A stretch of DNA of 64,000 nucleotides from an uncultured Amylibacter sp. (GTDB lineage Bacteria; Pseudomonadota; Alphaproteobacteria; Rhodobacterales; Rhodobacteraceae), in NCBI GenBank assembly GCA_943846615.1, contig OX044354.1:810359-874358 (forward strand), given 5' to 3'. Below the pieces are notes generated by a model. The model was not told the DNA's origin. It made no database searches and saw only the letters and a list, made by a program, of their open reading frames with translations. A program made the translations under genes and the position numbers. Below, piece after piece: positions 52,986 through 62,371 of the stretch (the first letter of the stretch is position 1; every line of letters starts with the position of its first letter).

Positions 52986-54470
52986 ATGGCTAAGTCAGAG
53001 AAAAATTCCAACGAAGACGCACAATCGGTTGAGCGTTCCGTGCGCGATCAAATTGACGCGATAAAACAGGAAAACCTGTCGGGGCAACAACTGCGCATGG
53101 CGCGTAAATTGGTCGCAAAACATGGGTTGGATGCATCATCTGATCTGGATGCTGTGCGCCTGTTGCGTGATCAGGGTTTAGATCCGTTTGACACGCCCCC
53201 GATGGAGGAAACCCACAACACCGAAGCACGCATCGGCACGATCGCCGACCAGGACCGCCACCTGCCCGCGCCCCGCGAAGGCACCGCCGTGGGTGAACCC
53301 GGCACGATCACAGACAGCCAACGATCACGCGCGGTTATGCAAATCCAACGTGATTTGGCGCGTCGTCGCAAACGTAAAATGGCGCAATTGTTGGCGCGCT
53401 TGTTCTTCTTCGTCACTGTGCCTGCGATCATCGCTGGCTACTACTTTTATGTGGTCGCAACACCAATGTATTCGGTCAAAAGCGAATTCATGGTTCAATC
53501 CAGCGAAAACCCCATTATGCCATCATCAAGCAGCCTGTTTGGCGGCGGTGGATCAATCTTCGGGGCCGAAGATTCAATCGGTGTTCAGGGCTATCTGACG
53601 TCACCCGAGGCGATGATAAAATTGGACGAAGATCATCAATTTATCGGATCGTTCCAATCCGAAGACGTTGATCCAATCCAACGCATGGACGAAGACGTCA
53701 GCAATGAAAGCGCGTATAAGGTCTATAAGAAAAAGGTACTTGTTGGCTTTGACCCTACCGAAGGGATTTTGCGCATGGAAGTGATTGCACCTTCGCCAGA
53801 ATCCGCCATGGCATTTTCAGAAGCGTTACTGGGCTATGCCGAAAAACGTGTTGATGAACAAACCAGCCGCCTGCGCGAGGGTCAATTAGATGGCGCCCGC
53901 AAATTGCGTGATGATGCAGAAAACAACCTGATTGCCGCGCAACAACGGGTTTTGGATTTACAGGAAAAACGTGGCGTCTTCAGTGGCGAGGCCGAGTTGA
54001 CCGTAGTTATGGGCCAAATTTCAACATTGGAATCAACATTGCAGGAACGACGTCTGGCATTGGCAGAGGTGAACAACAATGTCCGCCCAAACAAGGCCAA
54101 AGTGAATTCGCTGACCAATCAAATCAACGAGTTGGAAAAATCTGTTGAAGAGTTACGCTCCACAATGACCGTTGGCACCGATGACGGAAATTCATTGGCA
54201 CGCATCACCAGCGAGCTGACCCAAGCAGAAGCGAATGTATTATTACGCCAAACCATGTTGGCACAATCCGTTCAAACAATGGAGGCCGCAATCATCGAGG
54301 CCAGCCGACAAACCAAATATTTGGCGCTGAACGTGCGCCCGATCCAACCACAGGACGCGGCCTATCCGCGTAAATTTGAAAACACCTTTCTGTCATTCTT
54401 GATTTTCGCAGGTTTATATCTGCTAATCTCGCTGACAGGATCGATCCTTCGTGAACAAGTGAGTAATTGA
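52986..54470 (+). CDS. kpsE: Capsule export inner-membrane protein (KpsE/Wzz-like PCP)
   Basis: Polysaccharide co-polymerase/KpsE-type protein, 494 residues, that bridges the inner-membrane exporter to the outer-membrane channel. The N-terminal about 130 residues are charged and cytoplasmic, an unusually long region for KpsE. A first helix follows (LFFFVTVPAIIAGYYFYVV), then a periplasmic part with a long coiled coil (about 300-430, including QINELEKSVEELRSTM), and a final helix (FLSFLIFAGLYLLISLTGSI) after the PRKFENTFLSF-type proline motif (QPQDAAYPRKFENT). Downstream kdsA starts one base after the stop. Confidence 0.88.
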   Translation: MAKSEKNSNEDAQSVERSVRDQIDAIKQENLSGQQLRMARKLVAKHGLDASSDLDAVRLLRDQGLDPFDTPPMEETHNTEARIGTIADQDRHLPAPREGTAVGEPGTITDSQRSRAVMQIQRDLARRRKRKMAQLLARLFFFVTVPAIIAGYYFYVVATPMYSVKSEFMVQSSENPIMPSSSSLFGGGGSIFGAEDSIGVQGYLTSPEAMIKLDEDHQFIGSFQSEDVDPIQRMDEDVSNESAYKVYKKKVLVGFDPTEGILRMEVIAPSPESAMAFSEALLGYAEKRVDEQTSRLREGQLDGARKLRDDAENNLIAAQQRVLDLQEKRGVFSGEAELTVVMGQISTLESTLQERRLALAEVNNNVRPNKAKVNSLTNQINELEKSVEELRSTMTVGTDDGNSLARITSELTQAEANVLLRQTMLAQSVQTMEAAIIEASRQTKYLALNVRPIQPQDAAYPRKFENTFLSFLIFAGLYLLISLTGSILREQVSN

Positions 54471-54471
54471 T

Positions 54472-55305
54472 ATGCGCAGAATAGCACTGGCAGATTTCGA
54501 AATCGCCAACGACCGCCCGTTAACCATTATTTCTGGCCCATGCCAATTAGAGAGCGTCGACCATTCCCTTATGATAGCGGAAAAATTGGCACAGGCCTGT
54601 GCGGATAATGGCGCGAATTTCATATTCAAAGGATCGTTTGATAAGGCCAATCGCACATCGTTATCCGGCAAGCGCGGCTTGGGCATCGAGGAGGGCTTGC
54701 GCGTGATGCAGGAGGTGAAAAATCAATTAGGTTTCCCAGTCATCACCGACATTCACACGGCCGATCAATGCGCCACGGTGGCCGAGGTGGTGGATATTTT
54801 GCAAATCCCTGCGTTTTTATGCCGCCAAACTGATTTATTGCTGGCAGCCGCCAAAACCGGTGCAATTCTGAACATTAAGAAAGGCCAGTTTTTGGCGCCT
54901 TGGGACATGCACAATGTTCTGGAAAAGGCGACATCGACCGGCAATGAAAATATCATGGCCTGTGAACGTGGCACCAGTTTCGGGTACAACACATTGGTTG
55001 CAGATATGCGCGGGCTGCCAGAGATGGGCCGCGATGGGTTCCCTGTTATCATGGATGCAACACATTCCGTTCAACAACCGGGTGGAAATGGTGGATCATC
55101 CGGTGGCCAACGTGAATTTGCACCTGTTATGGCGCGTTGCGCGGTCAGCTTGGGAATTGCGGGCGTCTTCATCGAGAGCCACGAAGATCCAGACAATGCA
55201 CCCAGCGATGGGCCGAACATGATACCTTTGGATAGGATGCCGGTATTAATCAAATCTTTAATGGCCTTTGACAAGTTGGCTAAAGACGACCCAATTCGCC
55301 TTTAA
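54472..55305 (+). CDS. kdsA: 3-deoxy-8-phosphooctulonate (Kdo-8-P) synthase
   Basis: Condenses arabinose-5-phosphate and PEP to Kdo-8-phosphate for lipid A core and capsule linkers; 277 residues, the usual length. Diagnostic segments are ISGPCQLES, FKGSFDKANRTS and VIMDATHSVQQPGG, all in the PEP/A5P-binding site. The start lies one base after kpsE, so the gene is part of the capsule transcript. This fits the beta-Kdo linker that anchors KpsT-exported capsules. Confidence 0.96.
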   Translation: MRRIALADFEIANDRPLTIISGPCQLESVDHSLMIAEKLAQACADNGANFIFKGSFDKANRTSLSGKRGLGIEEGLRVMQEVKNQLGFPVITDIHTADQCATVAEVVDILQIPAFLCRQTDLLLAAAKTGAILNIKKGQFLAPWDMHNVLEKATSTGNENIMACERGTSFGYNTLVADMRGLPEMGRDGFPVIMDATHSVQQPGGNGGSSGGQREFAPVMARCAVSLGIAGVFIESHEDPDNAPSDGPNMIPLDRMPVLIKSLMAFDKLAKDDPIRL

Positions 55306-55320
55306 TCTCTGGAATTTATT

Positions 55321-56817
55321 ATGACGAAACCTAAATCGACTGTCACCCAAAACACGTGGGATTTCCTTCGTAAACCCATGATCACACCAACAGGGTTTCG
55401 TGAATACGATGCGCGTTGGAAATACCCTGACGATATCAACTTGCCAGGCATAACCGCCCTTGGCATGGGGTTGGGCACGCAAATGCATGCACGCGGCATT
55501 GAACCTGTGATTGCGGTCGGCAACGATTACCGCGCCTATTCGCTGGACATCAAAAATGCATTGATGCTGGGCCTGATGCAGGCTGGCATCCACGTCAAAG
55601 ATATTGGTCCCGCCGTTTCACCCATGGCATACTTTAGTCAATTCCATTTGGATGCACCCGCCGTGGCCATGGTCACGGCCAGCCATAATCCAAATGGTTG
55701 GACAGGTGTGAAAATGGGGTTTGAACGCCCCCTTACCCACGGCCCCGAAGAAATGGACGAGTTACGTTCGATTGTTCTTGAGGGACGCACAGTTGCGCGT
55801 GATGGCGGCAAAGTTGAGCGCATCGATGGCGTCCGCGAGGCTTATATTCAGGATTTGGTTGGCGATTTCAAAATGACCCGCAAATTGCGCGTCGTCTGTG
55901 CCACAGGTAACGGCACGGCATCCGCTTTCGCTCCCGAGGTTTTGGAACGCATCGGCGTCGAAGTGATCCCAAGCCACAATGAACTGGACTACAACTTTCC
56001 GCATTACAATCCAAACCCCGAAGCCATGGAAATGTTGCACGACATGTCCAGCTCAGTACGCGACAGCGGCGCTGATTTGGCATTGGGTTTTGATGGAGAT
56101 GGCGATCGTTGTGGTGTTGTCGACAACGAAGGCGAAGAGATTTTCGCCGATAAAGTTGGTGTGATCATGGCGCGCGATTTATCCAAATTATACCCAAATT
56201 CAACCTTCGTTGCGGACGTAAAATCCACAGGTCTGTTCGCATCAGACCCGGACCTAATCTCCCTGGGCGCACAGGCGGATTATTGGAAAACGGGCCACAG
56301 CCATATGAAACGCCGCGTTAAGGAATTGGGCGCATTGGCAGGATTTGAAAAATCAGGTCACTACTTTCTAGCCGAACCAGTGGGCCGTGGTTATGATTGT
56401 GGCATGCGCGTTGCAGTGGAGCTGTGCAAACTGTTGGATCGCAACCCTGACATGACAATGGCCGATTTACGCCGTGCACTACCTCAAACATGGGCGACGC
56501 CAACGATGTCGCCATTCTGTCCTGACACCGAAAAATACGATGTGCTGGAACGTCTGGTCGAAAAATTGGTAGCTATGTCCGAAAACGGCCAAAAAATCGC
56601 GGGTCGTGCGATCAAAAATATCGTTACGGTTAACGGCGCGCGTGTTATCTTGGATAACGGTGCTTGGGGGCTGGTTCGTGCCTCCAGTAATACGCCAAAT
56701 TTAGTGGTGGTCTGTGAAAGTCCCGAGAGTGATGATGAAATGCGTGCGATTTTCGCCGACATTGACAAAGTCGTACAAACAGAACCCAGCGTCGGCGACT
56801 ACGACCAAACAATATAA
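55321..56817 (+). CDS. Phosphomannomutase/phosphoglucomutase
   Basis: Alpha-D-phosphohexomutase that interconverts hexose 6- and 1-phosphates for polysaccharide precursors, 498 residues. The phosphoserine loop is VTASHNPNGWTGVKM, with the Ser in TASHNP. The metal loop is GFDGDGDRCGVVD and the sugar-binding loop is GFEKSGHYF near residue 340; the C-terminal phosphate loop RASSNTPNLVV is present. Mannose versus glucose specificity cannot be read from these. It follows kdsA by 15 bases and ends near a hairpin shared with the convergent flavoprotein gene. Confidence 0.93.
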   Translation: MTKPKSTVTQNTWDFLRKPMITPTGFREYDARWKYPDDINLPGITALGMGLGTQMHARGIEPVIAVGNDYRAYSLDIKNALMLGLMQAGIHVKDIGPAVSPMAYFSQFHLDAPAVAMVTASHNPNGWTGVKMGFERPLTHGPEEMDELRSIVLEGRTVARDGGKVERIDGVREAYIQDLVGDFKMTRKLRVVCATGNGTASAFAPEVLERIGVEVIPSHNELDYNFPHYNPNPEAMEMLHDMSSSVRDSGADLALGFDGDGDRCGVVDNEGEEIFADKVGVIMARDLSKLYPNSTFVADVKSTGLFASDPDLISLGAQADYWKTGHSHMKRRVKELGALAGFEKSGHYFLAEPVGRGYDCGMRVAVELCKLLDRNPDMTMADLRRALPQTWATPTMSPFCPDTEKYDVLERLVEKLVAMSENGQKIAGRAIKNIVTVNGARVILDNGAWGLVRASSNTPNLVVVCESPESDDEMRAIFADIDKVVQTEPSVGDYDQTI

Positions 56818-56823
56818 TCGCGT

Positions 56824-56842
56824 ATGCCCCCTTTGGGGGCAT
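56824..56842. terminator. Symmetric hairpin between convergent genes
   Basis: ATGCCCCC (56824-56831) pairs perfectly with GGGGGCAT (56835-56842) around TTT. It lies in the 29-base gap between the convergent phosphomannomutase and BaiN stops and would form on both strands. No T-tract follows on either side, so termination efficiency is uncertain. Confidence 0.5.
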
Positions 56843-56846
56843 CCCG

Positions 56847-58022
56847 CTAAGCGACTTGGCCTGCGGCCCAGCCAGACGACCACGCCCACTGGAAATTGTA
56901 ACCGCCCAACCAGCCGGTTACATCCACCACCTCGCCGATAAAATACAACCCATCAACGTTTTTTGCCTGCATGGTGCGTGCATCCAATTCATCCGTGTTC
57001 ACGCCACCAATCGTCACCTCTGCGGTGCGATAGCCTTCGGAACCCACAGGTTTAATTTCCCAAGCATGCACCGCGCGCGCCAACCGTTCCAGCGCCTGAT
57101 CCGATTGATCCGCCAAATTGCCAGACACGCCTGCCGATGCAACGGCAAACTGTGCAACAGCCGCAGGAATTAGTTTCGCCAACGCATTATGGATCGCCTG
57201 TTTGCCCTTGGATTGGCGCTGTAACTTGAACGCATCCAATACATTCAATTCACGCGCCAAATTCACAGAAATCGCATCGCCTTCGTGCCAGTAACTACTG
57301 ATTTGTAAGATAGATGGGCCAGACAACCCGCGATGGGTGAACAATAGACCCTCTTCGAAACTGGTTTTGTCATGAGTCACACGCGCCTGTACGGATGTAC
57401 CCGCCATGGCCTTTATCGGTGCCAATTCTTGATGTGCGAACGTCAATGGCACCAATCCTGGGCGGGTTTCAACAATCGACAACCCAAACTGTTCAGCCAG
57501 CTGATATCCAATTCCCGTCGCGCCAATCTTGGGAATCGACTTTCCACCCGTCGCGACCACCAAGGAATCACAATGCACCACGCCCGAACTCAATTTCAAC
57601 GTATAATCATCGGCCTTACTCACACTCTCCAAAGAAGTGTTCATTTCCACCTGAACACCAACATCCATCAACGCGCCGTCGATCATCGCCAAAATCTCTT
57701 TAGATGATCCATCGCAAAACAGCTGGCCCAGAGTTTTTTCGTGATAGGCAATGCCACTGCTCGCCACCCAATCAATGAAATCCCATTGCGTGTAGCGCGA
57801 CAGGCAAGATGCCGCAAAACGGGGGTTTTGCGATAAAAACTTGTTATATGTGACGTCTAGGTTGGTGAAGTTGCATTTCCCGCCGCCCGAAATGCGGATT
57901 TTTTCGCCCATGCGTTTCGCGTGATCGATCAATAATACAGACCGCCCACGTTTGCCCGCCTCGATGGCGCACATCATGCCTGCGGCACCTGCGCCCACAA
58001 CTATGACATCAAATTTTCTCAT
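56847..58022 (-). CDS. BaiN/RdsA-family FAD-dependent oxidoreductase (HI0933-like)
   Basis: A 391-residue flavoprotein of the HI0933/BaiN family. The start ATG at 58020-58022 opens with the dinucleotide-binding fold KFDVIVVGAGAAGMMCAIEA; longer frames add a non-homologous tail. The family signature is KIRISGGGKCNFTN, and the C-terminal FAD contact is VVDVTGWLGGYNFQWAWSSG. The substrate is not known for this family beyond some bile-acid and thiol-related proposals. It is convergent with the phosphomannomutase, and its start lies 96 bases from the oppositely oriented tRNA-Gln. Confidence 0.9.
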   Translation of the reverse strand: MRKFDVIVVGAGAAGMMCAIEAGKRGRSVLLIDHAKRMGEKIRISGGGKCNFTNLDVTYNKFLSQNPRFAASCLSRYTQWDFIDWVASSGIAYHEKTLGQLFCDGSSKEILAMIDGALMDVGVQVEMNTSLESVSKADDYTLKLSSGVVHCDSLVVATGGKSIPKIGATGIGYQLAEQFGLSIVETRPGLVPLTFAHQELAPIKAMAGTSVQARVTHDKTSFEEGLLFTHRGLSGPSILQISSYWHEGDAISVNLARELNVLDAFKLQRQSKGKQAIHNALAKLIPAAVAQFAVASAGVSGNLADQSDQALERLARAVHAWEIKPVGSEGYRTAEVTIGGVNTDELDARTMQAKNVDGLYFIGEVVDVTGWLGGYNFQWAWSSGWAAGQVA

Positions 58023-58118
58023 GGATTTTGACCTAGGTCGCATGGGCAAACAAAACAAGTGAAAATTGGTTTTTTTGACTTGCAGGTTCGGCAATCTCGG
58101 CGTAAATAGCCCACACGT

Positions 58119-58193
58119 TGGGTCGTAGCATAATGGTAATGCACCGCTTTTTGGTAGCGTAGAGTGTAGGTTCGAGTCCTACCGACCCAGCCA
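58119..58193 (+). tRNA. tRNA-Gln (anticodon TTG)
   Basis: A 75-base cloverleaf. The acceptor arms TGGGTCG and CGACCCA pair fully, followed by discriminator G and an encoded CCA (58191-58193). The D arm is GCAT/ATGC and the anticodon arm has CCGCT/AGCGT with the loop TTTTGGT, giving anticodon TTG (decoding CAA). The T arm is GTAGG-TTCGAGT-CCTAC. The first pair of the anticodon stem (C-T) is a mismatch. G73 and the T1-A72 weak first pair are typical identity elements of tRNA-Gln. Confidence 0.96.
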
Positions 58194-58270
58194 CACAGTC
58201 CTCTAAAAACTGAAATTATACACCCCACGCGAAATAACTGCGTGTTATCAAAGTGTTGGAGGTATTGGCT

Positions 58271-58958
58271 TGGACCTGTATCGCTTTAGTGCCGCTCCAG
58301 GTTCTCATTTAGGCAGCCAATCGCTCGAAAGCCAATGGACTTTTCCAACCTAACGCTGAATGTCTACGACGTGGATTATAAAAGCCGTTAATATATTCGA
58401 AGATAGCGAGCTCTGCTTGGCGACGTGTGTGCCAAGTATTTCTCCAAATCAGTTCTGCCTTTATTATTTTGAAGAATGTTTCCATCCCAGCATTGTCGTA
58501 ACAATTACCTTTGCCTGACATTGATACTTTAAAGCCGTGCTTAATATTCATGCGAACAGTATTGGCTTCCACGATCACTGTGATGGATGCAGCCTTTAGG
58601 AGGTCGGCGTAAAGCAACCGCCATATCTAAAGCGCGCATTGCCAAATCTCGCTTCATTCGATTGCTAACAGCCCAGCCAATAATGCGCCTTGGATGTAAA
58701 TCAAGGACAGCGTCCAAATACAACCAGCCTTCGCGGGTCTGATGGCGTAATATTGTTGCGCTCTTCTTTGATCCAACGGCTCAGCGTCGAAAAACCAATA
58801 CCGAAGTCCGATGCGACCTGTTTGCGGCTTTGACCACTTGTCAGCGCTACGCGCACAACTTCCTGTCTAAATTCTGCCGTTTGTTTTTGTACCATTCATA
58901 TTCTCCTTTAGTGCATAACATGCGATTAAAGGAGCGGCACAATTCCGTGACGGGTCCA
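58271..58958 (-). mobile_element. IS3-family element, internally deleted remnant
   Basis: Terminal inverted repeats of about 28 bases bound the element: TGGACC...GTGCCGCTCC at 58271-58298 and its imperfect reverse complement at 58931-58958. The total length is 688 bp, while IS3-family elements are usually 1.2-1.5 kb. Inside, on the minus strand, are an OrfA N-terminus, part of the rve integrase core and its C-terminus, joined by deletions and in different frames. No target duplication is evident at the ends. It lies between tRNA-Gln and the fructokinase gene, ending nine bases from the fructokinase stop. It cannot transpose by itself but might be mobilised in trans. Confidence 0.85.
58309..58895 (-). 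pseudogene. IS3-family transposase, broken
   Basis: Three homologous pieces in minus-strand order. From 58895: MVQKQTAEFRQEVVRVALTS and SFSTLSRWIKEE-like helix-turn-helix of OrfA. Then, after a deletion near 58745, TREGWLYLDAVLDLHPRRI and CIHHSDRGSQYCSHEY of the rve integrase core, in a different frame. Then, after a second small deletion near 58550, HGFKVSMSGKGNCYDNAGME, FFKIIKAELIWRN and the C-terminus RRRHSALGWKSPLAFE in a third frame. The first Asp of the DDE triad region is partly lost in the big deletion, so no active transposase can be made. Confidence 0.85.
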
Positions 58959-58967
58959 CATTTTTTC

Positions 58968-59900
58968 TTAACTGACTAACTCCGCCAGATCTGGTGGATT
59001 TGCGCCTTTACGTGAAACAGTCACGGCGGCAACCTGAACCGCATATTGCAGGGCCGCACCGATTTGTTCATCGTCCAACGCCGCCATTGTACCCTTAGAC
59101 AAACAATCCAATTGCGCCAGCTTTGCCAGGAAACCTGCGTTAAACGTATCACCTGCGCCAACCGTATCGACAACCGTAACCTTTGGCACCGAAACATGAA
59201 CAGGTTCATTGCCTGCGTAATTGGCGGATGCGCCCTCGCTGCCCTTGGTCAAAATCACCAATTTCGCGCCCAATTGATGTAATGCAGCGACCTTCGCTTC
59301 CAGCGATGCATCGCTTGGAACGATCCAATCTAGATCCTCGTCCGACACTTTCACCACATCTGACACGGCGATCATTTTCGCCAAACGCGCGCGGTATGCG
59401 CTCTCGTCTGAAATAAAGCTGAGGCGGATATTTGGGTCCAACATGGTGACACGACGCGACGCTTCGTGCAGATACAGCGCCTCATATGCGCTGGCGGCGG
59501 GTTCGGCGCACAGGCTGATGCCACCCGCATAAATCGTTGAAACATCCGCAGGGATTTCTGGCAGATCTGATGTGTCAAACCCACTACCCGCCGAATTTTC
59601 ATCGTAAAACGTATACTGTGCCTGCCCATCCGTCAGCTTAACAAACGCAAGCGTTGTAGGGCGATCAGAACGGATTAACAAATCCGTAGATACCTGTGAT
59701 GCATGCAATTGTTCAACCAATTGCGTTCCAAACAGATCGTTCGAAACACCGGACAAAATCCCCACAGGAACCTCTAGGCGCCCCAAGGCGATGGACGTGT
59801 TTAAAATCGCGCCACCTGTCAACGGCGCGAATGCGGCCTGTCCGTCGATCCCTTGGATTGGGATCATATCAATTACGGCTTCGCCACAACACAGTATCAT
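58968..59900 (-). CDS. frk: PfkB-family carbohydrate kinase, probable fructokinase
   Basis: Ribokinase/PfkB-fold sugar kinase, 310 residues from the ATG at 59898-59900 (MILCCGEAVIDMIP). The N-terminal GGAILNTSIALGRLEVPVG is the sugar-binding region (PfkB signature 1) and VVDTVGAGDTFNAGFLAKL is signature 2 with the catalytic Asp in GAGD. Fructokinase is inferred from the operon: mannitol and sorbitol dehydrogenases upstream would yield fructose. The gene starts 24 bases after the ABC ATPase stop and is the last gene of the polyol operon. Confidence 0.88.
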   Translation of the reverse strand: MILCCGEAVIDMIPIQGIDGQAAFAPLTGGAILNTSIALGRLEVPVGILSGVSNDLFGTQLVEQLHASQVSTDLLIRSDRPTTLAFVKLTDGQAQYTFYDENSAGSGFDTSDLPEIPADVSTIYAGGISLCAEPAASAYEALYLHEASRRVTMLDPNIRLSFISDESAYRARLAKMIAVSDVVKVSDEDLDWIVPSDASLEAKVAALHQLGAKLVILTKGSEGASANYAGNEPVHVSVPKVTVVDTVGAGDTFNAGFLAKLAQLDCLSKGTMAALDDEQIGAALQYAVQVAAVTVSRKGANPPDLAELVS

Positions 59901-59924
59901 TTTATAAACCAATTTTTGGTGGAC

Positions 59925-60962
59925 TTACGCGTCGCGTAAACCCGTTTCGATGTTAAAGTAGTGTGCCAATTCCGATGGGATATTGAAAGACATGACTGTG
60001 CCTTTCTTTTCCGTTGGTGCTTTGTCCATCTTTGCGATGAATTCAACGCCCGTTTCCGTCGTCAAATGCACCAACGCGTATTCTCCTAGATTTTCAATCA
60101 AATCCAAACGCCCCTGCACAAGCGCATCTTTGGCCGCGCATTGAACGAAATGTTCGGGACGCATTCCCAGTTGCAAGGTCTCGCCAACTGGCTTTGATAA
60201 ACGTTTTTCCGCCCCTTTTGCCAAATCAGCCTTCGTGAAGAAGTTCATTTTCGGGCTACCAATAAATTGCGCAACGAACGCGTTTGCAGGGTTTTCATAC
60301 AAATCAATTGGTGAACCAACCTGTTCGATCAAGCCATCGCGCAGAACTACAATCTTGTCCGCCAATGTCATCGCTTCGACTTGGTCGTGCGTCACATAGA
60401 TCATTGTCGTTTCAAGACGTTCGTGTAAACGCGCAATTTCCAAACGCGTTTGCACACGCAACGCCGCATCCAAGTTCGACAATGGTTCGTCGAATAAGAA
60501 CACATCAGGATCGCGCACAATCGCACGGCCAATGGCAACACGTTGACGTTGACCACCCGATAGGTTGCGCGGCGAACGATCTAAATAATCGTCAATTTGC
60601 AAGATTTCGGCGGCAGCAGAAACGCGACGTTCAATTTCGTCTTTGGGCGTTTTGATTTGTTTCAAACCAAACGACATGTTTTGTTTTACTGTCATGTGTG
60701 GGTACAACGCATAGGTTTGGAAAACCATCGCCACGCCACGTTTTGATGCAGCAACCTCGTTTACAACGGTGTCGCCAATGGCAACCGTCCCGTCTGTGAT
60801 GTCTTCGAGACCCGCGATCATGCGCAACAACGTGGATTTACCACAGCCTGATGGGCCGACGAACACAACGAATTCACCGTCTTCAATGTCCAGATCGACG
60901 CCATGCATCACTTCTGTTGTTCCGTAACTTTTGCGTACTCCGCGTAATGTTAAACCGGCCAT
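59925..60962 (-). CDS. smoK: Sorbitol/mannitol-type ABC transporter ATP-binding protein (SmoK/UgpC family)
   Basis: ATPase of a carbohydrate importer (CUT1), 345 residues. Walker A is [12 protein letters not shown]-loop [11 protein letters not shown], signature [16 protein letters not shown], Walker [16 protein letters not shown]-loop [12 protein letters not shown]-terminal MalK-type regulatory domain (about residues 235-345) is present. It overlaps the mannitol dehydrogenase gene by 13 bases. The binding protein and permeases (SmoE, F, G) are not in the window and may lie beyond its right end. Confidence 0.9.
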   Translation of the reverse strand: MAGLTLRGVRKSYGTTEVMHGVDLDIEDGEFVVFVGPSGCGKSTLLRMIAGLEDITDGTVAIGDTVVNEVAASKRGVAMVFQTYALYPHMTVKQNMSFGLKQIKTPKDEIERRVSAAAEILQIDDYLDRSPRNLSGGQRQRVAIGRAIVRDPDVFLFDEPLSNLDAALRVQTRLEIARLHERLETTMIYVTHDQVEAMTLADKIVVLRDGLIEQVGSPIDLYENPANAFVAQFIGSPKMNFFTKADLAKGAEKRLSKPVGETLQLGMRPEHFVQCAAKDALVQGRLDLIENLGEYALVHLTTETGVEFIAKMDKAPTEKKGTVMSFNIPSELAHYFNIETGLRDA

Positions 60963-62371
60963 TTTTGCTCCATTTCATTTATTTCACGACGCAGGGTTTC
61001 TGCGAATTCGGGATATGTTTGTGGTAGATCGCCCCAAAGTTGGCGACTGGTTATAAATTCTTCGGTTCCAAGGATCGCAGCAAGGTCATCCCAGCTCGGC
61101 TCGAGGTAATCGAAATCGATTTTGCCTGCGGCAACATGTTTGGCAAATTGATGCCAGCTGGCGATGCTGCGAATGGCGTTGATCGGCAGGATGCCCTGTT
61201 TCAAACAGCCCGCCAGTGTTGGGCGAATGAAGATCGCGAATTTCGCCATGCCGTCGGCGCAGATACGCGCAACCGTGTCACCGATGGCTTGGTTGCCAAA
61301 ACGTTGTTCGATTTGTTGCAGGTAATCTGTTTTTGAAAACGGCAAATCTAACGTCAACGCGGGCAATACTTCGTCTTCTTCGAATGCTTTGAAATGTGCC
61401 AACAGATGTGGGACACGCATGGCCGCGTCGAATGTTTCGATACCTTCAAGCGCCGCCAAATATGTCAGGGCAGTATGTCCGCCGTTTAACACGCGGATTT
61501 TGGTTTCTTCGAATGGATCGACGTCGGGCGTGATTGTGACACCGGCTTGGTCAAGTGCAGGCATAGGGCCAGTGTCTGTTTTTTGTAAAACCCATTGCGT
61601 GAAATCTTCTGCCATTATGGGTGATAATACGTCGGCACCCACCAACGTACTGATTTCTGGGCCCAATTCGGGCGATGTACGTGGTGTGATACGATCTACC
61701 ATTGAACATGGAAATGCAACGTTTTCACCAACCCAATTTGCCAGTTCGATATCGCCACAGGCCGTCAAATAGGCCAATAAATTACGGCTTAACATTTTAC
61801 CGTTTTGGCGAATGTTATCACAACAGGCGATGGTCAGTGGCGCACCACCTGCATTGATACGCGCACTTAAACCCGCACGTAGATATGCATAAACGGATTG
61901 GGCTGTATCGCCAGCGATCTCTTCGGCGATCAACGCATCTGCGGGGTTCAACGCGCCGTTTGGATCGGTGTAATACCCACTCTCGGTTACCGTGATTGTG
62001 ACCAAATGAACCGTATTCAGTGCCAACAGGTTTTGCGTCCCCGTAACATCAGAATGCCAATCGTGAAATGCCACATGCGAACGCACACGGCGCAACGCGA
62101 CCTGTCCGTCAAAGGAATACGATTTCAGAAAATAGCCATCGTGATCTTCGACGTCACGCGCCGCAACCTTAAAATGATCCAATTCCGTTGGGCGCAGATT
62201 TACCGCCGCGATACCCCAACGTAAATCACCCGTTTTGGCCATGTAATCATCCAGATACACCGCCTGATGGGCGCGATGAAACGCACCAAATCCAAGGTGT
62301 ACGACGCCAACGTCACAAACATCGCGGTCATAATCCGTGGCAAAAATATGTGTGTTTATCACCGTATTCAT
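60950..62371 (-). CDS. mtlK: Mannitol 2-dehydrogenase family protein
   Basis: Long-chain polyol dehydrogenase, 473 residues, oxidising mannitol (or a related polyol) to fructose with NAD+. The Rossmann segment [20 protein letters not shown] is typical of the family, and the catalytic region is [16 protein letters not shown], with the Lys-x5-Asn-x2-His triad. The start ATG at 62369-62371 overlaps the AraC stop by one base (TAATG). In operon with AraC regulator, SmoK and fructokinase it completes a polyol-to-fructose-6-phosphate route. Confidence 0.92.
   Translation of the reverse strand: MNTVINTHIFATDYDRDVCDVGVVHLGFGAFHRAHQAVYLDDYMAKTGDLRWGIAAVNLRPTELDHFKVAARDVEDHDGYFLKSYSFDGQVALRRVRSHVAFHDWHSDVTGTQNLLALNTVHLVTITVTESGYYTDPNGALNPADALIAEEIAGDTAQSVYAYLRAGLSARINAGGAPLTIACCDNIRQNGKMLSRNLLAYLTACGDIELANWVGENVAFPCSMVDRITPRTSPELGPEISTLVGADVLSPIMAEDFTQWVLQKTDTGPMPALDQAGVTITPDVDPFEETKIRVLNGGHTALTYLAALEGIETFDAAMRVPHLLAHFKAFEEDEVLPALTLDLPFSKTDYLQQIEQRFGNQAIGDTVARICADGMAKFAIFIRPTLAGCLKQGILPINAIRSIASWHQFAKHVAAGKIDFDYLEPSWDDLAAILGTEEFITSRQLWGDLPQTYPEFAETLRREINEMEQKWPV

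Noticed and set aside
58268..58961. Target-site duplication flanking the IS3 remnant
   Set aside because: The three to four bases next to each inverted repeat do not match.
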